Positions 36,555 through 47,007 are shown, counted from the first letter of the stretch. The stretch is 64,000 nt of DNA from Autumnicola musiva (GCF_031846585.1 NZ_JAVRHK010000011.1:1-64000), one strand, 5' to 3'. The notes: a model not told the origin generated them from the letters alone. Made by a program: numbers and translations.

Positions 36555-37682
36555 TTATGCTGACGCAGCTTTTAAAATTTCCACAATCTTATGTTCAAAT
36601 TTTTCCAGTGTAAAACGCATTTGGTATCTTTCTTTTCCTGCCATGCCCATTTTAATTCTCAACTGAGTGTTTTGGATAAGAACTTCAAGCTTTTCTGCTA
36701 AGAGAGCAGCATTTTTTTGCGGTACAAGAAAACCTGTTTTTCCATCTATTACAATCTCAGGAATAGCAGCCTCTGGAGTTGAGACTATAGGTAGTGCATA
36801 TTGCATAGCTTCCAAATTAACTATTCCAAATGTTTCGTAATGGTAATAAGTTGGAAATACAAAAATATCCGCTTGATTGAAATGCCAGTGCTTATCATTT
36901 CCATATTTAGGGCCGTGAGCAGTAACATACTCAGATAAATTCAATTTCTTCACATAATCCTTGAAATCAGTGGCAGTAATATCTGACCATCCTCCAACAA
37001 AATGACACTCGAATTCCAATCCCATTTGCTTTAGTTCATTTAATGCTTCTAGGAGAATATATACCCCTTTTTCCTCCATCATATTAGATAGATATAGAAG
37101 CTGACAGGGTTTTGAAGATTTGGATGCATTAGCAACTGGCAAAACATGGTTAGAAATCGGGGGGATGCCATAAGGACAATAATGAATTTGATCCTGATTC
37201 ACATATTGTTCAATGTCAAAGAAAAGGTAAGGTGATAAAAGTATACTTTGAGTATTTTTAAAAATATATCGATAAAGTCCCCGGTTAATAGCTGAGCTAC
37301 TTGCACTAGCAACTCCTTTAGTATGGAAATGATAGAGAATCTTGACCTTATAAAATTTTAAAATAGAAATAATCACACAATCTTTGTAAAATCCAGGACC
37401 ACTGGCTGTTAAAGAAACATAACAAAGATCAAATGAATTCTGGTTCATTGCTTTTACCAAATCTTTTAATAAAGAAAGAAAGGTTGAAATTTTTTTAATA
37501 CTTCCCTTGCCAGACTCCTGGAGCTTTGTATTAGTGCCAAGATTGATAATAGTAGCATCTATTTCATTTTGTATATAATCACTGCTTTGAATGTAATTAC
37601 CTGCCATAGCCGCACCATGAACAGGGGGGGGGAGATGCATTAACATCAATACCTTGAGTTTCACGGTATCTTTTGTTTTCAT
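36555..37682 (-). CDS. Glycosyltransferase family 4
   Basis: The gene encodes 375 residues. The GT-B N-terminus (VLMLMHLPPPVHGAAMAGN, with the G-A loop) and the C-terminal donor site (LLYLSNMMEEKGVYILLEAL, then DIFVFPTYYHYETFGIVNLE with the E-x7-E motif) are clear. It adds a sugar to the locus B repeat unit in the cytoplasm. It ends one base before the start of the previous gene in the operon's order (37684), so translation is probably coupled. Specificity unknown. Confidence 0.85.
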   Translation of the reverse strand: MKTKDTVKLKVLMLMHLPPPVHGAAMAGNYIQSSDYIQNEIDATIINLGTNTKLQESGKGSIKKISTFLSLLKDLVKAMNQNSFDLCYVSLTASGPGFYKDCVIISILKFYKVKILYHFHTKGVASASSSAINRGLYRYIFKNTQSILLSPYLFFDIEQYVNQDQIHYCPYGIPPISNHVLPVANASKSSKPCQLLYLSNMMEEKGVYILLEALNELKQMGLEFECHFVGGWSDITATDFKDYVKKLNLSEYVTAHGPKYGNDKHWHFNQADIFVFPTYYHYETFGIVNLEAMQYALPIVSTPEAAIPEIVIDGKTGFLVPQKNAALLAEKLEVLIQNTQLRIKMGMAGKERYQMRFTLEKFEHKIVEILKAASA

Positions 37683-37683
37683 T

Positions 37684-38784
37684 TTATGATCTTTTTAAAG
37701 CTAATTGCGGGAGAGCGTATTCAATGGATTCCATAATTCCATTAGCCGACTGATGATGATTAAATTTTTGAACTATTTTTAAAGCATTTTTAGAAAATGT
37801 AGAGAGTAGTTCTTCATCTTTTAATAAGTTAACGATATGTTCTGCCCATAGTTTAGGATCCGTAGACAAGACATATCCATTTTCTCCGTGAACAATAAGA
37901 TCATTTGCAGCTCCCGCTACAGGACTAATAATTACTGCTGTGCCACTGGCACAGGCTTCATTTGCAACAACTCCCCAAGGATCATTTAAAGTTGGAAAAA
38001 GAAAAAGTTTGGCTTTAGAATATAAGGAGGGAAGAACGTCCTGATCGACAAATCCAGCAAAAGTATAATCTAATTTATTTTTAATCAGTTCACTCAACAT
38101 TTCCTCCCTTTGATCGCCATCTCCAACTATTAAAATTTTTAGCTCCGGAATTAATCTCTTTATTTGTTTTGCCACCTCTACAAAAAACAACGGCATTTTT
38201 CGCTGAACTATTTGGCCTGCAAACATTATATGATACTCTCTTTGATCAAGATCTGTATTAATAAATTTTGAGTTATCAATACAAAGGCAACTTCTAAACA
38301 TTTTTTGCTCTGGCACCTCATAACTTCTGTATAAATCCATAGATCCCTTCCCAGGAGCTACAAACGCATGAGCTTTTTTAAAGACAATCTTGCGAATAAA
38401 TTTCTGAATCTTGGAGAAATTTCTTTCTGATTCAAGAGTTCCATCATTATACACAATAATTTTTCCTCCATTTAAAAGGCACCAAATGATGGCGTATAGC
38501 ATAGTGGGTTTAAAAGCTGAAATAATAAGGGCATCAGGCTTAAGTTTGTTCATGAGCTTCCATACAGAGGGATTATTATGCCTAAAAGTCTTTGATTTCC
38601 CTGCCAAAAAGTATTTGTTGTAATCTCCATAAGTTAATTCCCAATCTCGGTTAGGTTCTAACTTTGCGCAATAAATTACTGAATAGAAAATAGAAGCTTC
38701 ATTTGCCAAAATTTCATGCATCCTCTCTCTGTAGGGGCCAGGAACTTGTGTTAGATATACTACATTAATTTTCTTACTGGTCAT
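37684..38784 (-). CDS. Glycosyltransferase family 4
   Basis: The gene encodes 366 residues. NVVYLTQVPGPYRERMHEIL opens the GT-B fold; HIMFAGQIVQRKMPLFFVEV, LLIVGDGDQREEMLS-like (LKILIVGDGDQREEML) and LFLFPTLNDPWGVVANEACA supply the donor site with the E-x7-E-like motif. It is tightly packed with its neighbours (1 bp on each side). Likely one step in assembling the locus B repeat unit; sugar unknown. Confidence 0.85.
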   Translation of the reverse strand: MTSKKINVVYLTQVPGPYRERMHEILANEASIFYSVIYCAKLEPNRDWELTYGDYNKYFLAGKSKTFRHNNPSVWKLMNKLKPDALIISAFKPTMLYAIIWCLLNGGKIIVYNDGTLESERNFSKIQKFIRKIVFKKAHAFVAPGKGSMDLYRSYEVPEQKMFRSCLCIDNSKFINTDLDQREYHIMFAGQIVQRKMPLFFVEVAKQIKRLIPELKILIVGDGDQREEMLSELIKNKLDYTFAGFVDQDVLPSLYSKAKLFLFPTLNDPWGVVANEACASGTAVIISPVAGAANDLIVHGENGYVLSTDPKLWAEHIVNLLKDEELLSTFSKNALKIVQKFNHHQSANGIMESIEYALPQLALKRS

Positions 38785-39657
38785 TTAGCAATTTAAATTA
38801 GAGATTTCTTGATTTTTTTTTGGTTTTTTAAATACCTCATAGACCCACGGGAAAATAGTTTTTAACCATAGCTTTAAAACTGCTGCGGGCAGGTGCAGTG
38901 AAAAATGTCTTCTGATAAATAATATATATTCTTTATAAGCTAGTCCTTTGGGGCTGTATAAATAAGCAACGCGCTCAGAAAAAGTCGAGGACTGAGGCTT
39001 CCAATTTTTGCCATGGTCATCTGTACAATATCCGAGTATACCAGGTGCAACTACAACAGAATATCCAGCTTTTTTTGCTCTGAGGGTATAATCATAATCA
39101 GCAATTCCATGAGTAAATTCCTTCGATAGAATTCCTATTCGTTGAACAATAGGGGCAGGAACAAGCATAATATTTGCATTACCAAGATCACATTCTACAA
39201 CTTCTTTATTGCTATATACCAAATAACTTCTGGGTCCTATCTTATCTTTAAGTTTTCTACCACCATAGGAAATTTCACCACTTTTAGCATCGCTCGTACT
39301 TCCTACACAGATCACCGGTTTATCCAGGGACATGGCACACGCAATAAGGCGTTTAACAGCATCATCAGCAAGTATTGTATCATCATTTACTAAAAGGAAG
39401 TAATCTGGATTAGAGCCTAAAGCCCTTTTCCAAGTATGCCTCATACCCCCGGCCCAAAACAATGATCCTGTTCCATTCAATACATGCACATCGGGAAATT
39501 TTTCTTTTACAGCTTTAGCCGTGCCATCAGAAGAATTATCATCGGTTAAGAATATTTCTAAAACTGCATCATCAAGTAGTTGATTTTTCAAACTTTTCAA
39601 GCACCCGAGGGTTTTATTCCTCCTATTAAAGGAAGTAAGTAATACTGCTATTTTCAT
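38785..39657 (-). CDS. Glycosyltransferase family 2 (rhamnosyltransferase-like)
   Basis: The gene encodes 290 residues. GT-A motifs are IAVLLTSFNRRNKTLGCLKS, FLTDDNSSDGTAKAV, GSLFWAGGMRHTWKRA and DYFLLVNDDTIL (DXD-like NDD), then HGIADYDYTLRAKKAGY, which is the acceptor-side D(Y)D segment seen in rhamnosyl- and galactofuranosyl-type family 2 enzymes. It directly follows wzy with 6 bp between. The dTDP-rhamnose genes of the locus make a rhamnosyl donor plausible, but this is inference. Confidence 0.82.
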   Translation of the reverse strand: MKIAVLLTSFNRRNKTLGCLKSLKNQLLDDAVLEIFLTDDNSSDGTAKAVKEKFPDVHVLNGTGSLFWAGGMRHTWKRALGSNPDYFLLVNDDTILADDAVKRLIACAMSLDKPVICVGSTSDAKSGEISYGGRKLKDKIGPRSYLVYSNKEVVECDLGNANIMLVPAPIVQRIGILSKEFTHGIADYDYTLRAKKAGYSVVVAPGILGYCTDDHGKNWKPQSSTFSERVAYLYSPKGLAYKEYILFIRRHFSLHLPAAVLKLWLKTIFPWVYEVFKKPKKNQEISNLNC

Positions 39658-39663
39658 ACAAAT

Positions 39664-41175
39664 CTATTGATAAGATAAATTTTTACTAGAACTAATTAAT
39701 AAGTTTGCCGTATTCAACAACAGACCTAATAACAAGACGATAATTACGAAGTAATTAACATCTCTGATAAATTGAATTTTCAACTGATTTATTATAAAAA
39801 AACCAAACATCAGTGACAGCCCCAATACAACATCCCGTAAAAAATCATCCTTGTCAGAAAACGAGTAATAAGTTTTAAGACCTCTCATGATAGAAGATGA
39901 AAAAAGATAAATAATACATATACTGCCCAATGCTCCCCAAAGCACATAGGAGCTTAAAAATATATTATGATAATCGGCAATATTATCATCAATATTATCC
40001 ATTGGAAAGTGGACTTTTCTATATTCATCAATTGGAGTGAAATACCCTCTTCCAATTATGCCGTTGGATTCTTTTACTTGCTCAAGTGCGTAACTAAATA
40101 CTTCTCCCCGATTCATAGCCTGGCCACTGATCAATTTTTCTACAGTTAGTTTATCCATCTCTATATCCTGACTTCGTTCTACAAAAACTGAGAAATTCAC
40201 TATGTCAAAAGCTAAGTTCAATCCCAAAAGTATTATACTGGCAAACAGTAATTGAAAAATTGCTCTTAGCTTGATGCGCCGCCCCATTAAGAACATGGCA
40301 GCTAAAACAGCAATAGGCAGAAGAAACATGGAAGACCTTGTAGCGGTTAGCACTATAGAAACAAGAGCAAATAAAACCGTAAGCAGTGATAGAAGATAGA
40401 AATTCCTATTCCTTCTTTTGAATGAACCGCTTACAACTCCGGGGATCAATATTACAATTAAGGAAAATGAGAATTCTGCAAAGGCTTCAAAATTTCCAAG
40501 CGTTGAGGTACTTCTGATAATTCCAAGGTCATAATCTATACTTTCTGCGTTTAATGGGAAGAATGGAGTATCAAGATTTATAAAAACGTATCGCTGGTTC
40601 AGTGCTACTAAAAACATATATAGAAAGAAGATCATAATTGCCTTAAGAATTCTGAAGATGTCTTGGATAGAAAACTCAATCTTACTGGAGAAATAAAAGA
40701 TTGATATAACAATAGTGAATGCCAATACTGCATTAAGCTTTGACAGCAGCGGGAAAGAATTTCCAGAGAATACGCTTAGAACCTGCAATAGCCACCATAA
40801 TAATAGCATGTATTGCTGCACACCAGTAAATGAACTCCTCCTCAGGCCGCCAATATATCCTTTTGCAATAAAATGTAGTGTTAAAGCCAAGATCATAGCA
40901 AGATTATAGTTTCCGCCAAATTTTGCACCAAAAATGAAAAAATTGCAAATCAGAAGCTGTATATAAACGGACACATGATTTTCATTTGAAATATTGTAGT
41001 AAAACAAGGCTATCAAAGATATCAATGCCACCATATTAACTACTACAGGATATACCGAATATGTTAATGATCCTAATAAAATAAGAAGACCAACATTAAG
41101 AAAAAGGCCCCATCCAGAAGTTGTGATAGAATCTTTCTCAGGCATTAAATGATATGTTTCAGAATGGGAATTCAA
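39664..41175 (-). CDS. wzy: O-antigen polymerase-like protein, Wzy (locus B)
   Basis: The gene encodes 503 residues with about 11-12 hydrophobic helices, such as LFLNVGLLILLGSLTYSVY and FAEFSFSLIVILIPGVVSGS. A long periplasmic loop in the second half contains RGYFTPIDEYRKVHFPMDN and then ADYHNIFLSSYVLWGALGSI, matching the Wzy_C/O-antigen ligase H-N motif. LTATRSSMFLLPIAVLAAMF is another family element. It would polymerise the locus B repeats. Unrelated in sequence detail to the locus A polymerase, as expected for two different polymers. Confidence 0.8.
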   Translation of the reverse strand: MNSHSETYHLMPEKDSITTSGWGLFLNVGLLILLGSLTYSVYPVVVNMVALISLIALFYYNISNENHVSVYIQLLICNFFIFGAKFGGNYNLAMILALTLHFIAKGYIGGLRRSSFTGVQQYMLLLWWLLQVLSVFSGNSFPLLSKLNAVLAFTIVISIFYFSSKIEFSIQDIFRILKAIMIFFLYMFLVALNQRYVFINLDTPFFPLNAESIDYDLGIIRSTSTLGNFEAFAEFSFSLIVILIPGVVSGSFKRRNRNFYLLSLLTVLFALVSIVLTATRSSMFLLPIAVLAAMFLMGRRIKLRAIFQLLFASIILLGLNLAFDIVNFSVFVERSQDIEMDKLTVEKLISGQAMNRGEVFSYALEQVKESNGIIGRGYFTPIDEYRKVHFPMDNIDDNIADYHNIFLSSYVLWGALGSICIIYLFSSSIMRGLKTYYSFSDKDDFLRDVVLGLSLMFGFFIINQLKIQFIRDVNYFVIIVLLLGLLLNTANLLISSSKNLSYQ

Positions 41176-41201
41176 GAGGTCAATTTACATGTTGGTTTAA
41201 A

Positions 41202-42440
41202 TTAAGGTTTGTTAAAACCCCCGCTCACTTCGTATAGTTCAATAAATGCTTTGGCCTGATCGCTGACAGAATATTTTTTCTGCGATTGGTCAGCGATTTC
41301 CTGTCGATCAAATTCGGGTAAATGTTGCAAACACTTTTCAAGTGCTTCCTTTAATGCCGGAGCAGAAACTTTTTGAGAGAGAAAACCATTAAATCCATTT
41401 AAAATAGTCTCAGAAACTCCACCAATGTTAAATCCTACAATAGGAGTCCCACAACAAAGGCTCTCGATCATGGTATTAGGAAGATTATCTTCTCTACTCG
41501 GTAAAAGGAAAATATCAGCAGCATTATAAGCTTCACTCATTCGCTCTTCGCTATTGATGCTTCCGAGATAAACAACTTGAGGGATCTTTTCTGATTCATT
41601 TATCTTACCTATTGCAACGAATTGTACATCCAACTTCTGGACTTCATTAGTATCAAATAGATTTTTGATCATATCAAAACCTTTCCGATAATTACTCAAG
41701 CTTTCAGCAACGAATAGTACAATTGTAGCACCCTTATTTAAACCTAGCTTTTGCCTGCAACTATTCTTATCCTGGAGAGTGAAAGTGTTTATGTCTATTC
41801 CATTAGAAATATGCTTATGCTTATACTTACCTAAGATCTTTGAGCGTTTAGATTCATTAAGCAACCATTTCGAAGGAGTTACCACAGTAATTTGCTCAGG
41901 ATCGTAGGCATCTAAAGCATTTTTTTTGGTATCAAATTGTTCGAAGTCTAAATCTTGAAGAGCTTTACCAAATCTCTCCTTATCACCTCGGTAATGAAAT
42001 CCTCCCATAAAAGGATTCATGTCATGTAACGTCCAGATAATGGGTTTATTAAGACCGGCAAAAAAAGATGGAAAATCAACGAAATTAGCTATAAAATGTA
42101 GGTGAATAAGATCACATTGCTGAAACAATATGTGATCATTTAAAGCACTATATGGGGTTCTCGCAAATGAAAACAGCTCAACCTTTCTTTTGTACTTTCT
42201 TATCTTGAAATCGTTTCTTTGCTCCATGTCAAGAGGCAACCCGGCTTTTTTTAAAACCCTTAGCATAATGCTTAAAACTCGATTTTGAGTGTAATATCCA
42301 TGCACATGCTCTGAAATTTCACCATTGAGCAAAAAGAGATATTCACTTTTCACGCCTTGGGACAAAAGTTGCTTATGCAGCCGGAATGCTGCCATACCTG
42401 CTCCACCTTTCTGAAATGTTGAAATATGTAAAACTCTCAT
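41202..42440 (-). CDS. Glycosyltransferase family 4
   Basis: The gene encodes 412 residues. The start VLHISTFQKGGAGMAAFRLH is the usual WcaC/WfgS-like GT-B opening. IIWTLHDMNPFMGGFHY, VTPSKWLLNESKRS, VLFVAESLSNYRKGFD and FLLPSREDNLPNTMIESLCC (E-x7-E-like) define the family 4 fold. Members of this subgroup act on colanic-acid-like capsules. It sits between the GT2-like gene and wzy of locus B. Donor sugar unknown. Confidence 0.85.
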   Translation of the reverse strand: MRVLHISTFQKGGAGMAAFRLHKQLLSQGVKSEYLFLLNGEISEHVHGYYTQNRVLSIMLRVLKKAGLPLDMEQRNDFKIRKYKRKVELFSFARTPYSALNDHILFQQCDLIHLHFIANFVDFPSFFAGLNKPIIWTLHDMNPFMGGFHYRGDKERFGKALQDLDFEQFDTKKNALDAYDPEQITVVTPSKWLLNESKRSKILGKYKHKHISNGIDINTFTLQDKNSCRQKLGLNKGATIVLFVAESLSNYRKGFDMIKNLFDTNEVQKLDVQFVAIGKINESEKIPQVVYLGSINSEERMSEAYNAADIFLLPSREDNLPNTMIESLCCGTPIVGFNIGGVSETILNGFNGFLSQKVSAPALKEALEKCLQHLPEFDRQEIADQSQKKYSVSDQAKAFIELYEVSGGFNKP

Positions 42441-42451
42441 GGGTTGCTGTT

Positions 42452-43363
42452 CTACGATTTTATCAACCTCTTTAGCCTGTTTGCTATCCTAGTTTTCATT
42501 GGAGGTTTAGCCATAAAGCGCTTCTTGATATGGTATTTATCAAAATCAAGATTAGGCCTTACTTCTACATTACTTCCGGTATTTATCCATCGATGGAGGG
42601 GCCTAAAGTGATGTTCAGTTTTTCTTCCATCAGAGTGCACACCTTCCAATCCTATATTGCTGGTCAGATTTACATTAGGAACTACAGACAAACCTCCTTC
42701 TTTAAATAAGGTATATTGCCATTGATAATCCCATGTCTTTTTGTAATCCACGCCATGTACTTCATCAAATGCGAGGTGCCAAAAGGTACTGATCTTTGGA
42801 TCTCCAAAAAGCTTTAGCAGGAAATCTTGTTTTTTAAATAATGCTAAATCGGTGGTTTCAAAATCATATTTATTCCAGGCTCTCTTCCAGGTTGCCCAAC
42901 CCCAGATATGTCCGATTGTACTAAAAAAATGATCATCAGCACCTATACTGTATTCATCATTCCATCGTGTCCCTGCGATCTGCATCACATCTTCACTTTC
43001 CTTATAGTTTTCAAGCATCACCTTACAAAAATTAAAAAAGCTAGGATCAGGAATTATGTCATCTTCTAAAATGATTAATTGGTCTACCGTTTCAAAAGCT
43101 TTGGAAATAGCGTAGTTAACACCATTTGCACAACCCATATTTGAAGAATTAAATAAATAAGTAATATCACAACCCCAATTAGTTTCTGCATCACCTATCA
43201 AAGCGCGACATTCATTTACAAGGCGTTCTTCACCATCTACATCCTTTCTGGGTCCATCGGAAAAGACAAATAGTTTAGTGGGTTTAGCCTCTCTAATTTT
43301 TTCAAATACTTTTATAGTAGTATCAGGTCGGTTAAATGTGATCAATAACACCGGGACATTCAT
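42452..43363 (-). CDS. GT-A-fold glycosyltransferase (nucleotide-diphospho-sugar transferase)
   Basis: The gene encodes 303 residues. VPVLLITFNRPDTTIKVFEK opens a GT-A fold; NMGCANGVNYAISKAFE and the acidic LIILEDDIIPDPSFFNF provide the metal-binding site, and STIGHIWGWATWKRAW is a motif of the capsular hemolytic-type or GNT-I-like transferases. It starts 3 bp from the end of wzx. It probably transfers an early sugar of the locus B repeat. Specificity is not predictable. Confidence 0.78.
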   Translation of the reverse strand: MNVPVLLITFNRPDTTIKVFEKIREAKPTKLFVFSDGPRKDVDGEERLVNECRALIGDAETNWGCDITYLFNSSNMGCANGVNYAISKAFETVDQLIILEDDIIPDPSFFNFCKVMLENYKESEDVMQIAGTRWNDEYSIGADDHFFSTIGHIWGWATWKRAWNKYDFETTDLALFKKQDFLLKLFGDPKISTFWHLAFDEVHGVDYKKTWDYQWQYTLFKEGGLSVVPNVNLTSNIGLEGVHSDGRKTEHHFRPLHRWINTGSNVEVRPNLDFDKYHIKKRFMAKPPMKTRIANRLKRLIKS

Positions 43364-43366
43364 AAG

Positions 43367-44668
43367 CTATGCTCTTACTTTTTTAAAATTCTTAGACACT
43401 AGTAAAAACTGGAGTGATATCAAAAACAAGAATGCTAATACAGAAGCATATGCAACTCCTTTTTGATCAAAAAAATGACCCAATACTATATAAAGGCTAA
43501 TGCATATAACAGCAGAAATAGCATTAATATATAGATATTGTCTCGTTTTTTGCAAAGCGATAATTATTGCGTCAAATACAGAAAAAACGATCATCAAAGC
43601 TGCCGTTACGACAATAATATTTGCATATTGTACTGATTCATTGTATTTGCCTGCGGTTAAAAAATCAATTATAAAGGGTGATAAAACCCAGAATCCTAAA
43701 ACGGCAACAACAGTAAGTGTAGTTATATAAAAGCCCAGTTTCTTCAATGCCTCTATATTTTCATCAACTGCATATTTATAAATATCCGGTTCAAAAGTTT
43801 GAAAGAAGGGAAACAAAGCGGTGTAGACATACATCGCGATACTTTTCCCGATGTTGTAGAGACCCATTTCTGCAGGATCCTTAAGTTTCTCCAGAACGAT
43901 ATTGTCAAAACTTAATAAGGGAATATAGAGTAGAGCAGCTGGCAAGAGGGGCAAAATCACCTGGATAGCGTTTTTTAAAAGATTTCGCTCAATGGTTATT
44001 GTATGTTTTCTTAAGATGTAGCCCATGGATACTAGAAAAAGTAAGATCTCTACTATAAAAATTCCAAGCATTCGACCGTAAAGGCCTAATTCAGGAATTA
44101 TTACTAAGTAAAGTGAGGCAAAAATTGCCAGTAACCTAAAACCGGAAACAACAAGAAAATAATAAAGGGGCTGTCCCTGCATTCTAAAATCCACTTGTAA
44201 ATATGTCTTGTAAATACCTAAACTCGCTCCTCCGAGGGCTAAAAAAACATAAGGAAAAAAAGGAGTAACAGAGCTAGAGTAGTGAATATAAAAATATACC
44301 CCAAAATAAGCTAGTGGAAAAAAAACTACGTTCCATAATAACGAAAACAACACAATGGTAATCAAAATTCTTTTCCGCTTTTCATCAGAAACTCTGTGAT
44401 AAGTAGACATGTAATAAGTATGAAAAGACAGATGAAAAAATATAGTTAAGAAGCTGATCAGTGAGTTGTAATAACCAAAATAGCCAAATTCTTCCGCACT
44501 TAAATGTTTTGCGAATAGAGGTGTTGAAAAAATAGAGACAGCAAAATTTATGATAGGCACCAGAAGATAAATTCCAGTTGATTTCAACTTTAGAATTATA
44601 TTCGATCTATCTAAACCCTTGAATTTATCCTTTATTGAACCTTTAAACTCTGCTATGAAAGTTTTCAT
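43367..44668 (-). CDS. wzx: Wzx-type polysaccharide flippase (locus B)
   Basis: The gene encodes 433 residues with about 12-14 transmembrane helices. After a short charged N-terminus it reads GIYLLVPIINFAVSIFSTPL and FAKHLSAEEFGYFGYYNSLI, the typical opening of MOP-family flippases. LKDPAEMGLYNIGKSIAMYV near the middle is also typical. It exports the lipid-linked repeat of locus B. Its start overlaps the end of wzc by 4 bp, so the two are translationally coupled. Divergent from the locus A flippase. Confidence 0.85.
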   Translation of the reverse strand: MKTFIAEFKGSIKDKFKGLDRSNIILKLKSTGIYLLVPIINFAVSIFSTPLFAKHLSAEEFGYFGYYNSLISFLTIFFHLSFHTYYMSTYHRVSDEKRKRILITIVLFSLLWNVVFFPLAYFGVYFYIHYSSSVTPFFPYVFLALGGASLGIYKTYLQVDFRMQGQPLYYFLVVSGFRLLAIFASLYLVIIPELGLYGRMLGIFIVEILLFLVSMGYILRKHTITIERNLLKNAIQVILPLLPAALLYIPLLSFDNIVLEKLKDPAEMGLYNIGKSIAMYVYTALFPFFQTFEPDIYKYAVDENIEALKKLGFYITTLTVVAVLGFWVLSPFIIDFLTAGKYNESVQYANIIVVTAALMIVFSVFDAIIIALQKTRQYLYINAISAVICISLYIVLGHFFDQKGVAYASVLAFLFLISLQFLLVSKNFKKVRA

Positions 44669-46977
44669 AAAGAAGTGTGATAAGTTCTTTTTATATGGGA
44701 ATAACCATAGTTATAGCCGTAATTGCCCGAAGTTGCACCTCTGTTCTTAACACCATTAAAAAGTAATAACACATTGTTCATTGCATTAATACTCGGATCT
44801 TCATCAAAGCGCCGGACTAGTGACTTTGGAGTATGATTATGCCTGATCACAAATAAACTGGTGTCGCAATATTTTGATAGGAGATAAGCATGCAGGACGA
44901 TATTCACAGGAGGACAATCTACAACCACATAATGAAATACGCTCTCAAGATGCTTGAAAAGACTTTGAATATCCGAATCCAACAAGTTCTGAGAAACTTC
45001 TTCTGACATGTTGCCCGGAGGTATTACAGAAAGATTTTTATGTTCTGTAGGACGGATAATATCATCTAATCTCACTTTTCCTTGCAGATATTCAGAAATT
45101 CCTTCTTCATTGGAAACCCCAAAGATTTTGGAAAACTTCGGCTTTAACAGATCAAAATTTAAAAGTATCACCCGCTTTCCTGAATTTGCAAGGCTTACTG
45201 CTAGATTTTCACTTATAAAACTCTTCCCTTCACCCTCTATACTTGAGGTAATCAATATTTTCCTTTTCGCAGATTCTCCATACAACCCTAAGGCTAACCG
45301 CAAATCTCGGAATTGTTCACTTAGTAAGGTTTCCTGCTCCTTAGTTTGCTTTTTGTTCTTACTATGCTTTAACTGGGTGAATTCACCTACTATGGGTATA
45401 TCAGTCGCCTTTTCTAATTCTGACCGAAACAAGATATTCCTGTTTAGTACTTCCTTAAAAATAACATACAAGGTTCCTAAGCCAAAAGCAAATAAAATAG
45501 CAATAGCATATGTCATTTTACTTTTAGGACTTACGGGGATTAATGAAGCCTCTGCTTTATCAATAACTCTACTATCTCCTGCATGTGGCGCATAAGAAAG
45601 CGCTGTTTCCTCTCGCTTTTGTAGTAAGTAAGAAAATAAGTCATTTTTTATGGCTTTTCTCCTACTAATTTCCAACAAAGCTCTTTCTTGTTCCGGAATA
45701 GTCCTTAAATTAGAACTAAATTGCCGGTTTGTGGAGTTTAGGTTCTTCAACTTCTCTTCTAAATTTTGACGCTGACTGCTCACGTTCTCCAAAATACCTG
45801 GTCTGATTTTCTCAATCTCGTTAGCCACAGATGCCAAAATCGGATTATTTTCGGCAGTGGTCTTACTGAGTCTCTCATACTTTATTTCAGAATCATAAAG
45901 TCTTTCTATTAGCTGGGTGAGGACAGGGTCATTAATTCCCACTGTAGAAGGAACAATACCTCCGGAATTCCCTTTGGAGACTACATAATTTTCAACATTA
46001 TCGAGTATGGCCAATTGAAGTTCTATATCGGCAATTTTGCGGTCATTTTCTCCTACATCCTGTAAATAAAGTCTTCCCTGTTCACTAAGATCAATAGCAC
46101 CTTTGTTAGAACGGTATTGCTGAATTTCCTGTTCAAGGGTGTTTAACTCATTCTCGACATTTGCCATCCGGTCTTCTATAAAGGCCAAAGTATTACGCGC
46201 CAGGGAATTTCTATCGGCTATTGAAGCCTGATTGTAAGCTGAAATCAGCTGATTTAAAATATTTTCACTACGACCGGGAACAGGATCCTTATAATTTAGG
46301 TTTACAATCGTTGATAGTTTGTCTGGCGCACCAACTTCAAGATTATCCAAGGAATTATTGGTTACTGCTTTAGGGTGCACCAGCATAAAAAACAGTTGAT
46401 TATCAGAGAGAGTAGTTTGGTGTGGATTAGGTATAAATTTAAACTCGCCAAAATTTTTCCCTTCTATCCATTTGTTTAAGGGATGAAATTTGCCATCAAT
46501 TTCTATAGTTTTCTTTGCTTGGTTGTAAGCAAAATAAATTTTTATAGGCTCTTCGGGATTAAAAGGTATTTTCTCAGGATTTCTTAACTCTACCACTACA
46601 GGAGAGGTAGTATAGGCAGATTTATCTTTTAAATTTTGCTCTTCATATATAGGAGCATATAAATATAGAGAATAAATTACCTCATTCATCAAATCTCTTG
46701 ATTGGATAACTTCAATTTCATTTTCTACAATCTTTTTGGAATCAAAAACGTTTATGCTTTCCATTATTTTGGAGCCGTCAACACCTTTTTTTTCATCGTT
46801 TATGATAATTGTTGCTTCCGCTTCATATATTGGTGTAGCATAACGCAAGTATGTCCATGCTGCTGCAAAACTGAGAATAAGCAGCACAGCAAAAAGTGGC
46901 CAAAATGGTAAGAATCTTTGCAGTAAAGAAGTTAAAAGATCCTCCTCTCTCTCTCTTCTGGTATTATTATTAAGCAT
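44665..46977 (-). CDS. wzc: Wzc-type chain-length regulator and tyrosine kinase (locus B)
   Basis: The gene encodes 770 residues. Helix 1 (about 18-37, FLPFWPLFAVLLILSFAAAW) and helix 2 (about 480-500, MTYAIAILFAFGLGTLYVIF) flank the Wzz and coiled-coil region; the GNVR-like IPEQERALLEISRRKAIKND lies between. The kinase domain has Walker A TSSIEGEGKS, an A' motif LNFDLLKPKF and Walker B YVVVDCPPV. The Tyr-rich tail (NYGYNYGYSHIKRTYH) is shorter than that of locus A. It pairs with the Wza at 47008. The two Wzc proteins are clearly different in sequence, arguing against recent duplication. Confidence 0.9.
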   Translation of the reverse strand: MLNNNTRREREEDLLTSLLQRFLPFWPLFAVLLILSFAAAWTYLRYATPIYEAEATIIINDEKKGVDGSKIMESINVFDSKKIVENEIEVIQSRDLMNEVIYSLYLYAPIYEEQNLKDKSAYTTSPVVVELRNPEKIPFNPEEPIKIYFAYNQAKKTIEIDGKFHPLNKWIEGKNFGEFKFIPNPHQTTLSDNQLFFMLVHPKAVTNNSLDNLEVGAPDKLSTIVNLNYKDPVPGRSENILNQLISAYNQASIADRNSLARNTLAFIEDRMANVENELNTLEQEIQQYRSNKGAIDLSEQGRLYLQDVGENDRKIADIELQLAILDNVENYVVSKGNSGGIVPSTVGINDPVLTQLIERLYDSEIKYERLSKTTAENNPILASVANEIEKIRPGILENVSSQRQNLEEKLKNLNSTNRQFSSNLRTIPEQERALLEISRRKAIKNDLFSYLLQKREETALSYAPHAGDSRVIDKAEASLIPVSPKSKMTYAIAILFAFGLGTLYVIFKEVLNRNILFRSELEKATDIPIVGEFTQLKHSKNKKQTKEQETLLSEQFRDLRLALGLYGESAKRKILITSSIEGEGKSFISENLAVSLANSGKRVILLNFDLLKPKFSKIFGVSNEEGISEYLQGKVRLDDIIRPTEHKNLSVIPPGNMSEEVSQNLLDSDIQSLFKHLESVFHYVVVDCPPVNIVLHAYLLSKYCDTSLFVIRHNHTPKSLVRRFDEDPSINAMNNVLLLFNGVKNRGATSGNYGYNYGYSHIKRTYHTSL

Positions 46978-47007
46978 TATTAAATAGTATATTTAATATT
47001 CTTCTAA

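Noticed and set aside
45008..45595. Plus-strand open frame of 195 codons inside wzc of locus B
   Set aside because: It is an antisense shadow of the kinase domain with no motif of its own.
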